A stretch of DNA of 18,553 nucleotides from CBDUBU01 sp965365465 (GCA_965365465.1 CBDUBU010000046.1:1-18553); one strand, 5' to 3'; shown: positions 1-8,339, counted from the first letter of the stretch. Numbers and translations are program-made. Notes: a model not told the origin generated them from the letters alone.

Positions 1-657
1 GCCGATGCCGTCTCCGTAATCCACCAGAGGTAGACGACGATCGGGCGTGGTGATATTCCAGAACTCGACGCGGCTGATATTGCTCAACCCATCCGGGTCT
101 GACACCTCGGCCACAATGGTGAGCGGCAGACCCGGCTCTCCGGGAGCAGGACGTGTGATCTTCTCCGGCATTTCCACAAATTCGATAACCGGAGGCCCTC
201 CTCTTGCCACAAAGTTGATTAGCCCGCGCACTTCGTTGCCCAGGGCGCCTTCGAGATCGGTTGCGTAAACCAGAACTGTGTACTTGCCGACGACTGCTTT
301 CGGGAGGTCAATGGTTACATCCGCCGTATAACGTCCATTTCCTGCGGCTTCCAGCCTGCCGGAGGCAATCGGCTTGACGGAAGATACCGGCGACTGCACC
401 ACGTAGCCTACTTCGCCGACCGCGCCATCAGGATCTCGCGCCTGTACGCTGAGCGAAAGCGGGACCCGGACGAGGTCGCCATTGACCTGTTCCGGGGGAA
501 GCTGTTCCAGAAGAATGGCTCTCGGAGCGTAAGAGAAGTCGGAAAGCAGAGGTCCTCTTTCACTCTGAGAGGACAGCCCCGGCGCCGAGTCGCAGCCGGC
601 AAAGGCCGCAATCAGGCCGCACCCCACGAGCAGGGCCGGGAAAAAACACATCCGCAT
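1..657 (-). CDS. Exported lipoprotein with Ig-like repeats, 3' end cut by window edge
   Basis: Reading from ATG at 657, an open frame of 219 codons runs off the left edge without a stop, so the C-terminus is missing. The N-terminus is a short hydrophobic signal ending at Cys22 (FAGC, an acceptable lipobox with Phe at -3), followed by a small Ser/Gly-rich linker, so it is probably a lipoprotein. The mature part looks all-beta: two successive stretches (about residues 40-130 and 140-219) each contain a V..RDPDG or V.DPDGLS turn of the kind found in Ig-like or cadherin-like domains, and the second ends in a DYGDGIG segment. No catalytic motif is visible. It follows the M50 protease gene on the same strand after a 230-bp gap in which I see no other gene. 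Function is unknown; a surface or adhesive role is a guess. Confidence 0.8.
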   Translation of the reverse strand, partial: MRMCFFPALLVGCGLIAAFAGCDSAPGLSSQSERGPLLSDFSYAPRAILLEQLPPEQVNGDLVRVPLSLSVQARDPDGAVGEVGYVVQSPVSSVKPIASGRLEAAGNGRYTADVTIDLPKAVVGKYTVLVYATDLEGALGNEVRGLINFVARGGPPVIEFVEMPEKITRPAPGEPGLPLTIVAEVSDPDGLSNISRVEFWNITTPDRRLPLVDYGDGIG

Positions 658-887
658 AGCAACAAATACTGGTAAGTGAACGAAACCGCAGCCTGCTACT
701 CGCCGGCATTTTTGTAGAACCGTCTCAAGAAAGTCGTAGCAACTGCGGCCATGCGGTACTTGTTGTGGATGGGCCAGAGAACGTGCGGGGCAAAGCGGGT
801 TGCCGGCACGGATTGGAAAGATAATGACAAACCTGCTCCTGAAACATCCTGTTTCGCATACCCTCGTTTTTTTCGTCTTTTGTTCTT

Positions 888-2126
888 TCAAAAGATATGG
901 ATGGGCCGAATGCTAAAGCACAATACAAAAATGACGATGTTCACGACGGCAAGCACCTTCCGCCCTGTGGTAAGCGGCTGCATATGAATTACCGGAGGGT
1001 GATCGACCTTGATGAGGAACACGATCAGCAGGGCAAAAAAGAGCCAGCCGGTATAGCCGAATTGCATCGCGGCGGGGCCGATGTATTGGGCAAGCACTAC
1101 GACCCCCACCACGCCAAGCAGGGCAGGAGCGATAAACCGATGTTCTCCCCGAAAAACGCGGTACAGATAAAAATACAGAATGCCGGCCAGTATGAACCAG
1201 GACATCTCGCCTGCCACCTCGTGGTATTCATACAGAGAAGGGACAATGTCATCCACGAACCCGATGCCGCCTGAAATCAGCAGAAGCATCACGAAGGCGC
1301 GGGCGAAACGGGTATGCCATGCAGGGCCGAGCAAGGCATAGAGGATATGGCCCCCATCAAGCTGCCCGACCGGCAGCAGATTTAACGCCGTGAAGAAAAG
1401 GCCCAACCACCCGGCAAAAAGCACCGGATAATGGAACATCTCGTACATAGGCGGCACATTCGGAAAGACCTGTGACAATATCCAGTAGAGCAAGGTCTGC
1501 CCGATCACGAGGTTCATCCCCTCATCCGAAGGCGTGGCATCCAGCATCTGCTCCGGGAAGCGGCCGTACTGCTCGATAAACAGCTTCAGTTCCTCATGGC
1601 CGGGCAATCCCATGATGTAGGAGGGAGGCGGCAACGTGAAAAGCGCATAGAGCAGCAGGCCGAGGGCAACAACGAAGCCCGCAAGCGGCCCGGCGGCGCC
1701 GATATCAAAAAGCTTCCGGATGTTTGGAATAGGTTCGCGGATCCGGATCACCGCCCCCAGCGTGCCGAAGCCGATCAGGGGGGCCGGGATGTAGTACGGC
1801 AGCGACGTGCTGACCCTATGGTAACGCGCCGCGAAATAATGCCCGAACTCATGTACGGTGAGGAACAGCAACAACGACAGGGCAAAGCGAAGCCCATCAG
1901 GCACGAACCACCATGCCTCCAGGTCTTCGTAATACAGCGCACGCCCGGCGAAGACCCCCCCGGAGTAAGCCGTAGAAACCAGGGTCAGAAGAAATAGCAG
2001 AAGGTGCAGCCAGTAGCGATCACGCGGCGGCTGTTGCGGCGCATAGCCTTCATAAGTACGACCACGCGATTCGGAGGCGCGAAGGGAGGTCAGCGGTTCC
2101 ACAGATATTGGGCTGCTGGATGACAC
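888..2126 (-). CDS. Site-2 protease (M50) family membrane zinc metalloprotease, EGY-like
   Basis: The 412-residue polytopic membrane protein has the two signatures of M50 intramembrane proteases: the zinc-binding HEFGH at residues 92-96 inside a hydrophobic helix, and LPVGQLDGGH at 251-260, which supplies the third zinc ligand (Asp). The GAAGPLAG segment at 143-150 is also family-typical. About ten hydrophobic segments can be drawn, four or five of them after the catalytic core. The LPVGQLDGG form and the absence of a PDZ domain resemble the EGY/S2P branch rather than RseP (family knowledge). Such enzymes cleave membrane-bound substrates, often anti-sigma factors; the substrate here is unknown. 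The start is GTG at 2126, with GGAG six bases upstream (2133-2136), but that GGAG is the 3' base of the upstream terminator stem and the spacer is its U-tract. An in-frame GTG at 2102 is an alternative. Confidence 0.93.
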   Translation of the reverse strand: MSSSSPISVEPLTSLRASESRGRTYEGYAPQQPPRDRYWLHLLLFLLTLVSTAYSGGVFAGRALYYEDLEAWWFVPDGLRFALSLLLFLTVHEFGHYFAARYHRVSTSLPYYIPAPLIGFGTLGAVIRIREPIPNIRKLFDIGAAGPLAGFVVALGLLLYALFTLPPPSYIMGLPGHEELKLFIEQYGRFPEQMLDATPSDEGMNLVIGQTLLYWILSQVFPNVPPMYEMFHYPVLFAGWLGLFFTALNLLPVGQLDGGHILYALLGPAWHTRFARAFVMLLLISGGIGFVDDIVPSLYEYHEVAGEMSWFILAGILYFYLYRVFRGEHRFIAPALLGVVGVVVLAQYIGPAAMQFGYTGWLFFALLIVFLIKVDHPPVIHMQPLTTGRKVLAVVNIVIFVLCFSIRPIHIF

Positions 2127-2159
2127 AAAAAACTCCGGGCCGCTGATTCGCGGCCCGGA
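2127..2159 (-). terminator. Intrinsic terminator of the aminotransferase gene
   Basis: On the minus strand a perfect 10-bp stem (2159-2150 with 2143-2134, sequence TCCGGGCCGC and its complement) with a 6-nt loop is followed by GAGTTTTTT ending at 2127. This is a textbook rho-independent terminator 62 bases after the aminotransferase stop codon. On the plus strand no T-run follows the stem, so it acts in one direction. It abuts the GTG start of the M50 protease gene directly. Confidence 0.85.
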
Positions 2160-2221
2160 ATCGTCGCTTCTGCCTTACGCAGTCGAACCACTTATGTTCA
2201 CGCTGCTTTATTCCAGAGGAA

Positions 2222-3436
2222 TCAACGCAGCGCGGTAAGCGCCTTCTCAATGCGCTGCATCGACTCCCTGAGATCATCCATCGATGCCGCATAGGAAATG
2301 CGGATGCCGTCAGGCGATCCAAAGGCGCTGCCTTGCACCAGGGCTACGTTGGCCTCTTCCAGCAGATAGAAACAAACATCATCGCCGCTTTCGATCCGGC
2401 GCCCTGAGGGAGCTTCCTTGCCGATAAAAGCCGAAACATCGGGGAAAAGGTAAAAAGCGCCTTCCGGCGTCGGGCAGCGCATCCCGTCAATCCGGTTCAG
2501 ATACTCCAGCACGAAGTCCCGACGTTCGCGGAAGGATTCCACCATCTCGCGCACCGGTCCCATGTCCATCTCCAGTGCGGCAATGCCCGCCTTCTGCGAG
2601 ATGCTCGATGGGGCCGAGGTGTACTGGCTCTGGATCTTGGAGGCCGCCTTGACGATGGGAAGCTCTGCCCCCAGATACCCCAGGCGCCAGCCTGTCATGG
2701 CGTACCCCTTCGAGAAACCATTAACCGTGATGGTGCGGCTCTTCATGCCGGGCAGCGAGGCAATCGAAACATGCTCGCCTTCGAATAGGATGTATTCGTA
2801 GATCTCGTCGGAGAGCACAAAAACCTGCTCATGCCTTTGCAAGACCTCCGCAATGGCCTCCAACTCGGAACGGGTGTATGCAGAGCCGGTCGGGTTGGAT
2901 GGAGAGCACAAAATGAACATGCGGGTCCGCTCGGTAATGGCAGCCTCCAGCGCATCGACATCCAGGCGGTAGTTGTTCTCCACCGAAGTGTCTACCACAA
3001 CCGGGGTTGCCCCGGCCAGACGCGCCATTTCGGGATAGCTTACCCAGTACGGCGCCGGAATCAACACCTCATCGCCGGGGCCGCACAGCGCATGGATCGC
3101 CAGCGCAACCGATTGCTTGGCGCCGTTTGAGCACAGAATCTGTTCCGGCGCATAATCGAGTCCGTTGTCGCGCGAGAACTTGCGGCTGATCTGCTGGCGA
3201 AGTTCCAGCATACCTGCATTATCCGTGTAATGAGTAAACCCTTCTTTAATGGCTTGAATAGCGGCTTCCAGAATCGGCTCCGGAGTCGTGAAGTCAGGTT
3301 CCCCTGCGCTCAGGCCGATTACGGGTTTTCCCGCCCGCCGGAGTTCTTTGGCTCGCGCCGACATAGCCAGCGTAGCAGACGGCTGCATGGCCGCCACATT
3401 GGGATTCAAACGCAGTGCAGGTGCAGATACGGTCAT
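2222..3436 (-). CDS. Class I/II PLP-dependent aminotransferase (aspartate aminotransferase type Ib)
   Basis: The 404-residue protein is a complete fold-type I aminotransferase. Visible landmarks are SAGEPDFTTP (43-52) in the N-terminal arm, SNPTG (180-184) whose Asn contacts the PLP ring oxygen, LSDEIYE (208-214) with the Asp that binds the pyridine nitrogen, and NGFSKGYAMTGWR (239-251), where Lys243 should form the Schiff base. A C-terminal GIRISYA segment carries the Arg that normally binds the substrate carboxylate. Family knowledge: subgroup Ib enzymes transfer amino groups between aspartate and 2-oxoglutarate, and some also act on prephenate, so the exact substrate is not certain. ATG at 3436 follows AAGGA with a 4-nt spacer. 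The gene ends in its own terminator at 2127-2159 and is preceded by a 190-bp gap holding a palindrome. Confidence 0.93.
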   Translation of the reverse strand: MTVSAPALRLNPNVAAMQPSATLAMSARAKELRRAGKPVIGLSAGEPDFTTPEPILEAAIQAIKEGFTHYTDNAGMLELRQQISRKFSRDNGLDYAPEQILCSNGAKQSVALAIHALCGPGDEVLIPAPYWVSYPEMARLAGATPVVVDTSVENNYRLDVDALEAAITERTRMFILCSPSNPTGSAYTRSELEAIAEVLQRHEQVFVLSDEIYEYILFEGEHVSIASLPGMKSRTITVNGFSKGYAMTGWRLGYLGAELPIVKAASKIQSQYTSAPSSISQKAGIAALEMDMGPVREMVESFRERRDFVLEYLNRIDGMRCPTPEGAFYLFPDVSAFIGKEAPSGRRIESGDDVCFYLLEEANVALVQGSAFGSPDGIRISYAASMDDLRESMQRIEKALTALR

Positions 3437-3558
3437 CTCGTCCTTGTTTGGTTCAGGTTAACGCATCGGTTAGAACATGGTGAACAACTTAACCATACCG
3501 GCTGTTTCACCAAGCATACGACATGAAAGTAAGCATTTCTTCCTGCACTATTTAGCCC

Positions 3559-3579
3559 ATGCAGCAAATTTTGCTGCAT
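3559..3579. repeat. Perfect 10-bp palindrome between coaD and the aminotransferase gene
   Basis: ATGCAGCAAA at 3559-3568 is mirrored by TTTGCTGCAT at 3570-3579 around one central base, and TGCAC/GTGCA outer arms (545-549 and 581-585 of the 3 kb block) could extend it unevenly. No T-run follows on the minus strand, so it is not a standard terminator. It sits about 120 bp upstream of the aminotransferase start and 48 bp after the coaD stop, so it may be an operator or an mRNA end structure. Confidence 0.6.
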
Positions 3580-3626
3580 CGTGCAATCTCATACGGTCCA
3601 GAACAGGACGCAGCGGGCGTTGTTGC

Positions 3627-4115
3627 CTATGCCTGTCTCGCAGCGCGTTTCTGAGAGAGGGCTGCAACAACGGGTGGAGGAACAAAGGTAGACACGTCTC
3701 CTCCCCACCGGAAAATCTCACGTACGATAGAGGCGCTGACAAAGGCATGTTCCTCCGATGTCATAAAAAACACCGTTTCAACATCCGGACGCAGACGCCG
3801 GTTGGCAAACGCCATGCGAAACTCATAGTCAAAATCGCTCACCTGGCGCAGGCCGCGAATCAGGGCGGCAGCTCCCCGATTCCGGGCGTGATGGACCAGC
3901 AAGCCCTCGAAAGGAGCAACCTGCACGCGCTCCAGGGAGGCAGTACAGGCGCGTATCAACGCGCAGCGCTCCTCGATGGTGAACAGAGACTTCTTTTCAT
4001 CGTTAACAGCCACCGTCACCTCAACCTGATCGAAAATGTGCAATGCACGCTCCAGAATGTCGAGGTGGCCGTAGGTGACAGGGTCAAACGTTCCAGGGTA
4101 TAGCGCCAGTCTCAT
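3627..4115 (-). CDS. coaD: Phosphopantetheine adenylyltransferase
   Basis: CoaD transfers AMP from ATP to 4'-phosphopantetheine, giving dephospho-CoA, the penultimate step of coenzyme A synthesis. The 162-residue length fits the family (about 160). Nucleotidyltransferase motifs are clear: YPGTFDP at 6-12 with the T.GH signature TYGH at 14-17, IRGLRQVSDFDYEF at 86-99 (substrate and ATP binding), and SASIVREI at 127-134, equivalent to the usual SSSxVRE. The ATG at 4115 overlaps the rsmD stop codon as ATGA (4115-4112), so the two are probably translationally coupled. It is the last gene of a four-gene minus-strand run beginning at 6214. No terminator with a U-tract follows. Confidence 0.97.
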   Translation of the reverse strand: MRLALYPGTFDPVTYGHLDILERALHIFDQVEVTVAVNDEKKSLFTIEERCALIRACTASLERVQVAPFEGLLVHHARNRGAAALIRGLRQVSDFDYEFRMAFANRRLRPDVETVFFMTSEEHAFVSASIVREIFRWGGDVSTFVPPPVVAALSQKRAARQA

Positions 4116-4663
4116 GGTTGTTGCTCTTCAGCAGGCCGGAAAACACTCACGATGGTGCGCCCGTAGGCGCGGGAAGTATCGAGGGCGGGATGCGCATCAA
4201 AGGAGTGACGCACATCATGCTCCAGAATCAGCAACCCATCCGGAGCTACATGAGGGAGGGCCAGTTCAGGAAGAAGCGCCAGACTCTCCAACTCATAAGG
4301 GGGGTCCGCGAGGATCAGGTCAAAAGGCAACCCGCCATATCTTCTGAGAAAGGCAACGGCATCGGCGCGCAAAAAAGAACACTGGTCTGCCACCTGTAGC
4401 TCCTCCGCGTTCCGCCGCGTGCATTTGAGCACCTCCGGATTGCTTTCGACGAACGTGGCTCTGCGGGCGCCCCGGCTGATGGTTTCAAGGCCCAGAGCGC
4501 CGGTGCCTGCAAAAAGATCCAATACGTCGATGCCGCTGAAGGGCATCCGGCTCATCACAAGGTTAAAGATGGACTCGCGCGTTCGATCCGTGCTGGGGCG
4601 CGTCAGCAGACCTTTGGGGACAAATAAGCTTTTTCGGCGAAATTGTCCGGATATAATGCGCAT
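4112..4663 (-). CDS. rsmD: 16S rRNA (guanine-966-N2)-methyltransferase
   Basis: RsmD methylates G966 of 16S rRNA in the assembled small subunit, using S-adenosylmethionine. The 183-residue product shows the family order: MRIISGQFRR at the N-terminus, RPSTDRTRESIF at 22-33, the SAM-binding LDLFAGTGALGLE at 48-60, an acidic ligand in FVESN (71-75), and the catalytic ADPPYE at 119-124. The frame is open upstream to 4801, but residues before MRIISG are not family-like and would run into the DUF3822 gene, so I choose ATG at 4663; GGA lies about 8 bases upstream. The stop overlaps the coaD start. RsmD beside CoaD is a widespread arrangement. Confidence 0.95.
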   Translation of the reverse strand: MRIISGQFRRKSLFVPKGLLTRPSTDRTRESIFNLVMSRMPFSGIDVLDLFAGTGALGLETISRGARRATFVESNPEVLKCTRRNAEELQVADQCSFLRADAVAFLRRYGGLPFDLILADPPYELESLALLPELALPHVAPDGLLILEHDVRHSFDAHPALDTSRAYGRTIVSVFRPAEEQQP

Positions 4664-4754
4664 AAAGCATCCGTAGTTGTGAATATCAGCCATTTCGGAT
4701 GCGGATTCAAAAATCGCCGCTTCCCCGCCTTCCAGGCGCGTGCGCCCTGCTGTC

Positions 4755-5681
4755 TCAGTCGAGCACCGCCCCGATACAGGGGACATATGCTTCGGCATCA
4801 AAGCCTGACGCTAGGCTATCCGGATCGAGATCTACGACCTGGATAGGGTTGAGCCATTCCGGCTCTTTATGAAAGATCGCTTGAAGAATAGACAGATCCT
4901 CGTCTCCGTACCGGATTCCATATAGATAAACATGCTCGACATCCGCAGGCGTTAGCCCAACTCGTTTGAGCGTAGCCACCGAGTAGTAGGCGCAATCCGC
5001 CGGCGTCGTCGCTGCCGAGTGCCGACTGAAATACCATTTTCCATTATAGAAGAGCGTGTACTCGATGTGCGAAGCATACATGCCTATAGCCAGCACATAC
5101 AGCCCGTGGTTGCGTCCGGCCCCTTTCAAAGCCTCTTCCGTATGCGCCAGCACAGAGGCCGCCCCCTGCATACTAACCCTGATGCGATAGTTTACCTGTG
5201 GAAGCGCCGCCATGACAAGATCGAACCGCTTGTAGACGTTCTCTTCCACTCCCAGAACGTGGAACCATTCTACGTTCCGGCCATCCGGCAACAACTCCGT
5301 ATACAGGGCATCCGCCGTAGTCCGGATTGCTCTGGAAGTGTCGCTTCCGGCGAGCAGCGCAACCTCCTGCTGAAAACGCTCGTTACGCTCCTCGCTCGTC
5401 AGACCCGTTTGCAGGGAAGTGAAGAACGAATAACACCCGGTAGGCGGGAGGGTTACGAAAAGGGTTGAAGCGGCAGAACCGGCAAACACGTCGCGCAGGG
5501 CATCGGAAATAACTTCGAGGTGGGGGCTGCCATCGACGTAAAGCACCTCCCGGGCCACATCGAAGTCAAAATCGCAACTGCCCAGCCGCAGCAGCCGGCG
5601 CCGCGAACCGTAGCGCTCTACCTCGGTATAGCGAAGTTCGCTTCCGTGAATATCAATGCCGGCGCGAGCCTGTGCATCCAT
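4755..5681 (-). CDS. DUF3822 family protein, predicted actin-like (ASKHA) fold
   Basis: The 308-residue soluble protein looks like the DUF3822 family, which in Bacteroidota commonly sits just before rsmD, as it does here (family and context knowledge). The N-terminus AGIDIHGSELRYTEVER resembles the first phosphate-binding strand-turn-strand of actin-fold proteins such as PilM, although the glycines and Asp needed for ATP binding are weakly conserved. A second segment, GLYVLAIGMYASHIEYTLFYNGKW (quoted here in part: LAIGMYASHIEYTLF), could be the second such hairpin. I recall a Bacteroides family member solved with an actin-like fold. Function is unknown. The gene ends 91 bp before rsmD and starts 71 bp after the membrane protein at 5753-6214; ATG at 5681 has only a distant GGAG. 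Confidence 0.8.
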   Translation of the reverse strand: MDAQARAGIDIHGSELRYTEVERYGSRRRLLRLGSCDFDFDVAREVLYVDGSPHLEVISDALRDVFAGSAASTLFVTLPPTGCYSFFTSLQTGLTSEERNERFQQEVALLAGSDTSRAIRTTADALYTELLPDGRNVEWFHVLGVEENVYKRFDLVMAALPQVNYRIRVSMQGAASVLAHTEEALKGAGRNHGLYVLAIGMYASHIEYTLFYNGKWYFSRHSAATTPADCAYYSVATLKRVGLTPADVEHVYLYGIRYGDEDLSILQAIFHKEPEWLNPIQVVDLDPDSLASGFDAEAYVPCIGAVLD

Positions 5682-5752
5682 GCGCGGTCATGCAGCTCCA
5701 AGCATACTCCGGACAGCCCGGAGATGTAGGGAAAAAGGGGCGCTCCGGGACC

Positions 5753-6214
5753 TTACTCCCAGCTTGCCGTATTGATGCGTGTTACATCAGACTCCAGCGT
5801 GCCGATGTAGTCGTCTGAATCCGGATCTTCCAGCAGATAGGTCTTCACACGCGCCGTGTCGTTAACGGCCAGTTCGAACTGCCTGCCGGAACGAGGTGAA
5901 AAGGCCAGTGAATCCGGGTTGAATCCCGGCCCGAAAACGCTGTCAGGGTTCGCCTGGAAAAGGGAATCTTCCTTTACAAACGTGATGAGCGAATCCAGCG
6001 TGGAGGGATAGCGGCTGTTTACGACCTCATACCGAATCATTGCCGCGCGGATGTCGTCCATCCGCAGGCGCGTGATGCGCGTCAATTCCTGTTCGCGCTC
6101 GATGGCTTTATATGGTTCAGTAATAGACAGATAAAGCCAGTACCCCAGACCGGCGATAACAATCGCCAGCAGAATTTGTATGCCGATTCTCAAGCCACGG
6201 CCCGAAGAAGCCAT
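5753..6214 (-). CDS. Small membrane-anchored pseudopilin-like protein of unknown function
   Basis: The 153-residue protein has a basic N-terminus, one hydrophobic helix at about 10-30, then a long polar helix (about 36-66) with an RLRMDDIRAAMIRYEVVNSRYP stretch (only the core shown: DIRAAMIRYEVVNSRYP) and a small acidic beta-rich C-terminal part. The pattern of one transmembrane helix continuing into an amphipathic helix, followed by NSRYPSTLDSLI, recalls GspG-type pseudopilins, but there is no prepilin peptidase site (no G-FTLIE), so it is not a processed pilin. I recall similar proteins near DUF3822 in Bacteroidota but cannot verify that here. It heads the minus-strand cluster leading to DUF3822, rsmD and coaD. 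Start ATG 6214 has GGAG about 11 bases upstream. Confidence 0.75.
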   Translation of the reverse strand: MASSGRGLRIGIQILLAIVIAGLGYWLYLSITEPYKAIEREQELTRITRLRMDDIRAAMIRYEVVNSRYPSTLDSLITFVKEDSLFQANPDSVFGPGFNPDSLAFSPRSGRQFELAVNDTARVKTYLLEDPDSDDYIGTLESDVTRINTASWE

Positions 6215-6498
6215 AGTGTATCTTGCTCCAGATAGGGTTTAACAATCAAACAACAGTACCTTATTACAAACGCGTACCCCTGCGATGTGACTTGCCGAAA
6301 ATACAGGCTGCCTTTTCTAAATGCAACCGCTGCCAGAGCACACGTTCTACGATTCCTTGTACTTCTACCGCAGAAACAAAACAAGAAGATGCTTTCCGGG
6401 TTTATGCCTATCTTTTGAGGAGCACTTTTGCGAGACCAGATAAGTGCTGCAGAGTTGCTGTCTTCAACTACAATTTGCAGAAATAAAGTTGTATCTGT
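6215..6498. other. Divergent intergenic region between the minus cluster and pdxJ
   Basis: The 284-bp spacer separates two divergent transcription units and should hold promoters for both. It is poorer in GC than the genes. I find only near-matches to TAnnTTTG (for example around 6412-6420 and 6470-6478) with no well-placed upstream TTTG, so I do not call individual promoters. No convincing gene or terminator is present. Confidence 0.5.
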
Positions 6499-6504
6499 TT
6501 GCCC

Positions 6505-7230
6505 GTGACGAATCTGCTTATCAATATCGACCACATTGCCACCCTGAGAAACGCCCGGCGTGAGACGTTTCCGGACCCGGTACATGCGGCTGCCCTTTGC
6601 GAGACGGCCGGGGCCGACGGCATTGTGTTTCACCTGAGGGAAGACCGACGCCACATTACAGATCGGGATGTGCGCCTCTTGAAGGAAACGGTGAAATCCA
6701 AGCTCGACTTCGAACTATCCACGGCAGAAGAAATTATTCAGATTTGCTGTGACGTTCGTCCGGACCTCGCTACGCTGGTGCCGGAACACCGCGATGAAGT
6801 GACTACCGAGGGCGGCCTGGACGTGATCCGGCATCGAGACCGGCTATCGGATGTCATCCCGCGCCTGTTCGAGGCCGGCATCCTGGAAGTAGCGCTGTTT
6901 ATTGACCCGCAGGAAGAGCAAATTCACGCCGCCCACGAAGCCGGCGCGAATTGCATAGAGTTTCACACAGGCGACTTCGCCAATGCCCGGACGCCGGAGG
7001 CCCGCCGGCATCACATGGAAGCCCTGACACGAGGAGCAACGCTGGCGCACGCGCTCGGCTTGCAGATTCATGCCGGGCATGGCCTGGACTATCACAATTA
7101 TCCCCTTTTCAAGCAGGCGGCTCCACACGTACATGAAGTATCCATCGGGTTTGCCGTCATTGCACGCGCCGTATTCACCGGCCTCGAACAGGCAGTCCGC
7201 GAGATGCGGCTTCTTGTAAAAGGCTATTGA
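6505..7230 (+). CDS. pdxJ: Pyridoxine 5'-phosphate synthase
   Basis: PdxJ condenses 1-deoxy-D-xylulose 5-phosphate with 3-amino-2-oxopropyl phosphate to make pyridoxine 5'-phosphate, the ring-closing step of the DXP-dependent vitamin B6 pathway. The TIM-barrel family is unmistakable: NIDHIATLRNAR near the N-terminus, VFHLREDRRHITDRDV (catalytic His about residue 43 in this numbering), the Glu in DFELST (about 70), VTTEGGLDV, the IEFHTG segment and IHAGHGLDYHN (His about 189). Length, about 241 residues, is normal. No ATG is available: GTG at 6505 and TTG at 6499 both give family-like N-termini; there is no clear Shine-Dalgarno. The pathway type means this organism makes B6 through PdxA/PdxJ rather than PdxS/PdxT. 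Era follows 50 bp later on the same strand. Confidence 0.96.
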   Translation: MTNLLINIDHIATLRNARRETFPDPVHAAALCETAGADGIVFHLREDRRHITDRDVRLLKETVKSKLDFELSTAEEIIQICCDVRPDLATLVPEHRDEVTTEGGLDVIRHRDRLSDVIPRLFEAGILEVALFIDPQEEQIHAAHEAGANCIEFHTGDFANARTPEARRHHMEALTRGATLAHALGLQIHAGHGLDYHNYPLFKQAAPHVHEVSIGFAVIARAVFTGLEQAVREMRLLVKGY

Positions 7231-7280
7231 CCGGGGCAGGACACCTTTACCGGCAGACCGGCGCCCGCATCAAAAAACGT

Positions 7281-8192
7281 ATGGAAAATCCCCTCATTCA
7301 ACCGGAGGACATCCCGGAAAACCACCGCAGCGGCTATGTAGCCCTTGTGGGCAGGCCCAATGTCGGCAAAAGCACGCTTATGAATGCCCTCGTCGGGCGA
7401 AAGCTGTCCATTGTCACCAGCAAGCCACAGACGACGCGGCACCGCATCCTGGGCATCCTCTCCGACGAGCAGTATCAGGTCATCTTTCTTGACACGCCGG
7501 GCATCATCAAACCGCGCTACCGGCTTCAGGAAGCCATGATGCATACCGTGCAGCACGCTATCGCCGAGGCCGACCTTCTGGTTTTTATGGCTGATGCGGG
7601 GCAGGACGAGCCGGATGCCTTCAGCCTGCAACAGATCGGACAGCGACAGGCCCTGCTGCTGATCAACAAGATGGACTTGATCTCTCAGGAAAAGGCCATT
7701 CCGCTCGTACATGGCTACACGCAGCTTCGCACCTTCGAGGAAGTCATTCCCATCTCTGCCCAGACGGGGTATAACTTGGACATTGTCCTCACCGAGATCA
7801 TCCGGCGTCTTCCGCTCGGGCCGCCTTTTTACCCGAAGGAAACCATCAGTGAGCATCCGGAGCGGTTTTTCGTCGCTGAGATTATCCGTGAGAAAATCTT
7901 CGAGCAATTCCGACAGGAGATTCCTTATGCCACGCAGGTCAATATTGTTACCTACGAGGAGCGTCCGGACGGGAAAGATTTCATCGATGCCGAAATCGTA
8001 GTCGAGCGGCCCACACAGAAAGGCATCCTTATCGGCAAAGGGGGACGGTCGCTCAAGCAGGTTGGGACCGCCGCCCGCAAGGACATCGAGGCTTTTGTCG
8101 GCTCGCCCGTGTATCTGCAATTGCACGTAAAGGTGCGTGACGACTGGCGTAACCGCGACACGTTTCTGAGGTCCTATGGTTACAATATGTAG
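7281..8192 (+). CDS. era: GTPase Era, 30S ribosome assembly factor
   Basis: Era binds GTP and the 3' end of 16S rRNA during small-subunit maturation. The 303-residue protein has all five G motifs: GRPNVGKST at 24-32, the TSKPQTTRHR switch at 46-55, DTPG at 71-74, NKMD at 129-132 and the ISAQTG segment. The C-terminal KH RNA-binding domain contains the GILIGKGGRSLK loop, preceded by the family-typical IVVERPTQK. The frame is open back to a TTG at 7227 that overlaps the pdxJ stop, but ATG at 7281 gives the usual Era length. The gene is probably co-transcribed with pdxJ. Confidence 0.97.
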   Translation: MENPLIQPEDIPENHRSGYVALVGRPNVGKSTLMNALVGRKLSIVTSKPQTTRHRILGILSDEQYQVIFLDTPGIIKPRYRLQEAMMHTVQHAIAEADLLVFMADAGQDEPDAFSLQQIGQRQALLLINKMDLISQEKAIPLVHGYTQLRTFEEVIPISAQTGYNLDIVLTEIIRRLPLGPPFYPKETISEHPERFFVAEIIREKIFEQFRQEIPYATQVNIVTYEERPDGKDFIDAEIVVERPTQKGILIGKGGRSLKQVGTAARKDIEAFVGSPVYLQLHVKVRDDWRNRDTFLRSYGYNM

Positions 8193-8339
8193 TAGAAGAG
8201 CACATCGGTCTTAACCATTTCGCAACGTCTGCATAATAACTGCATGACAATGAAATCCTAGCATGGCGCTTCCTGCCTGATCGCCCCTGGAGTATCTCGC
8301 CCTGTTCGGATTTTCTGCTTCAATGGAAAAGAACCTGCC

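Noticed and set aside
888..2126. Long plus-strand frames opposite the M50 protease, and similar ones opposite era, the nucleotidase, galT and PPK2
   Set aside because: They are antisense shadows of strongly GC3-biased genes and contain no recognisable domain.
4664..4801. An N-terminal extension of RsmD overlapping the DUF3822 gene
   Set aside because: Family similarity begins exactly at MRIISG, and the extension lies out of frame over the 3' end of the upstream gene.
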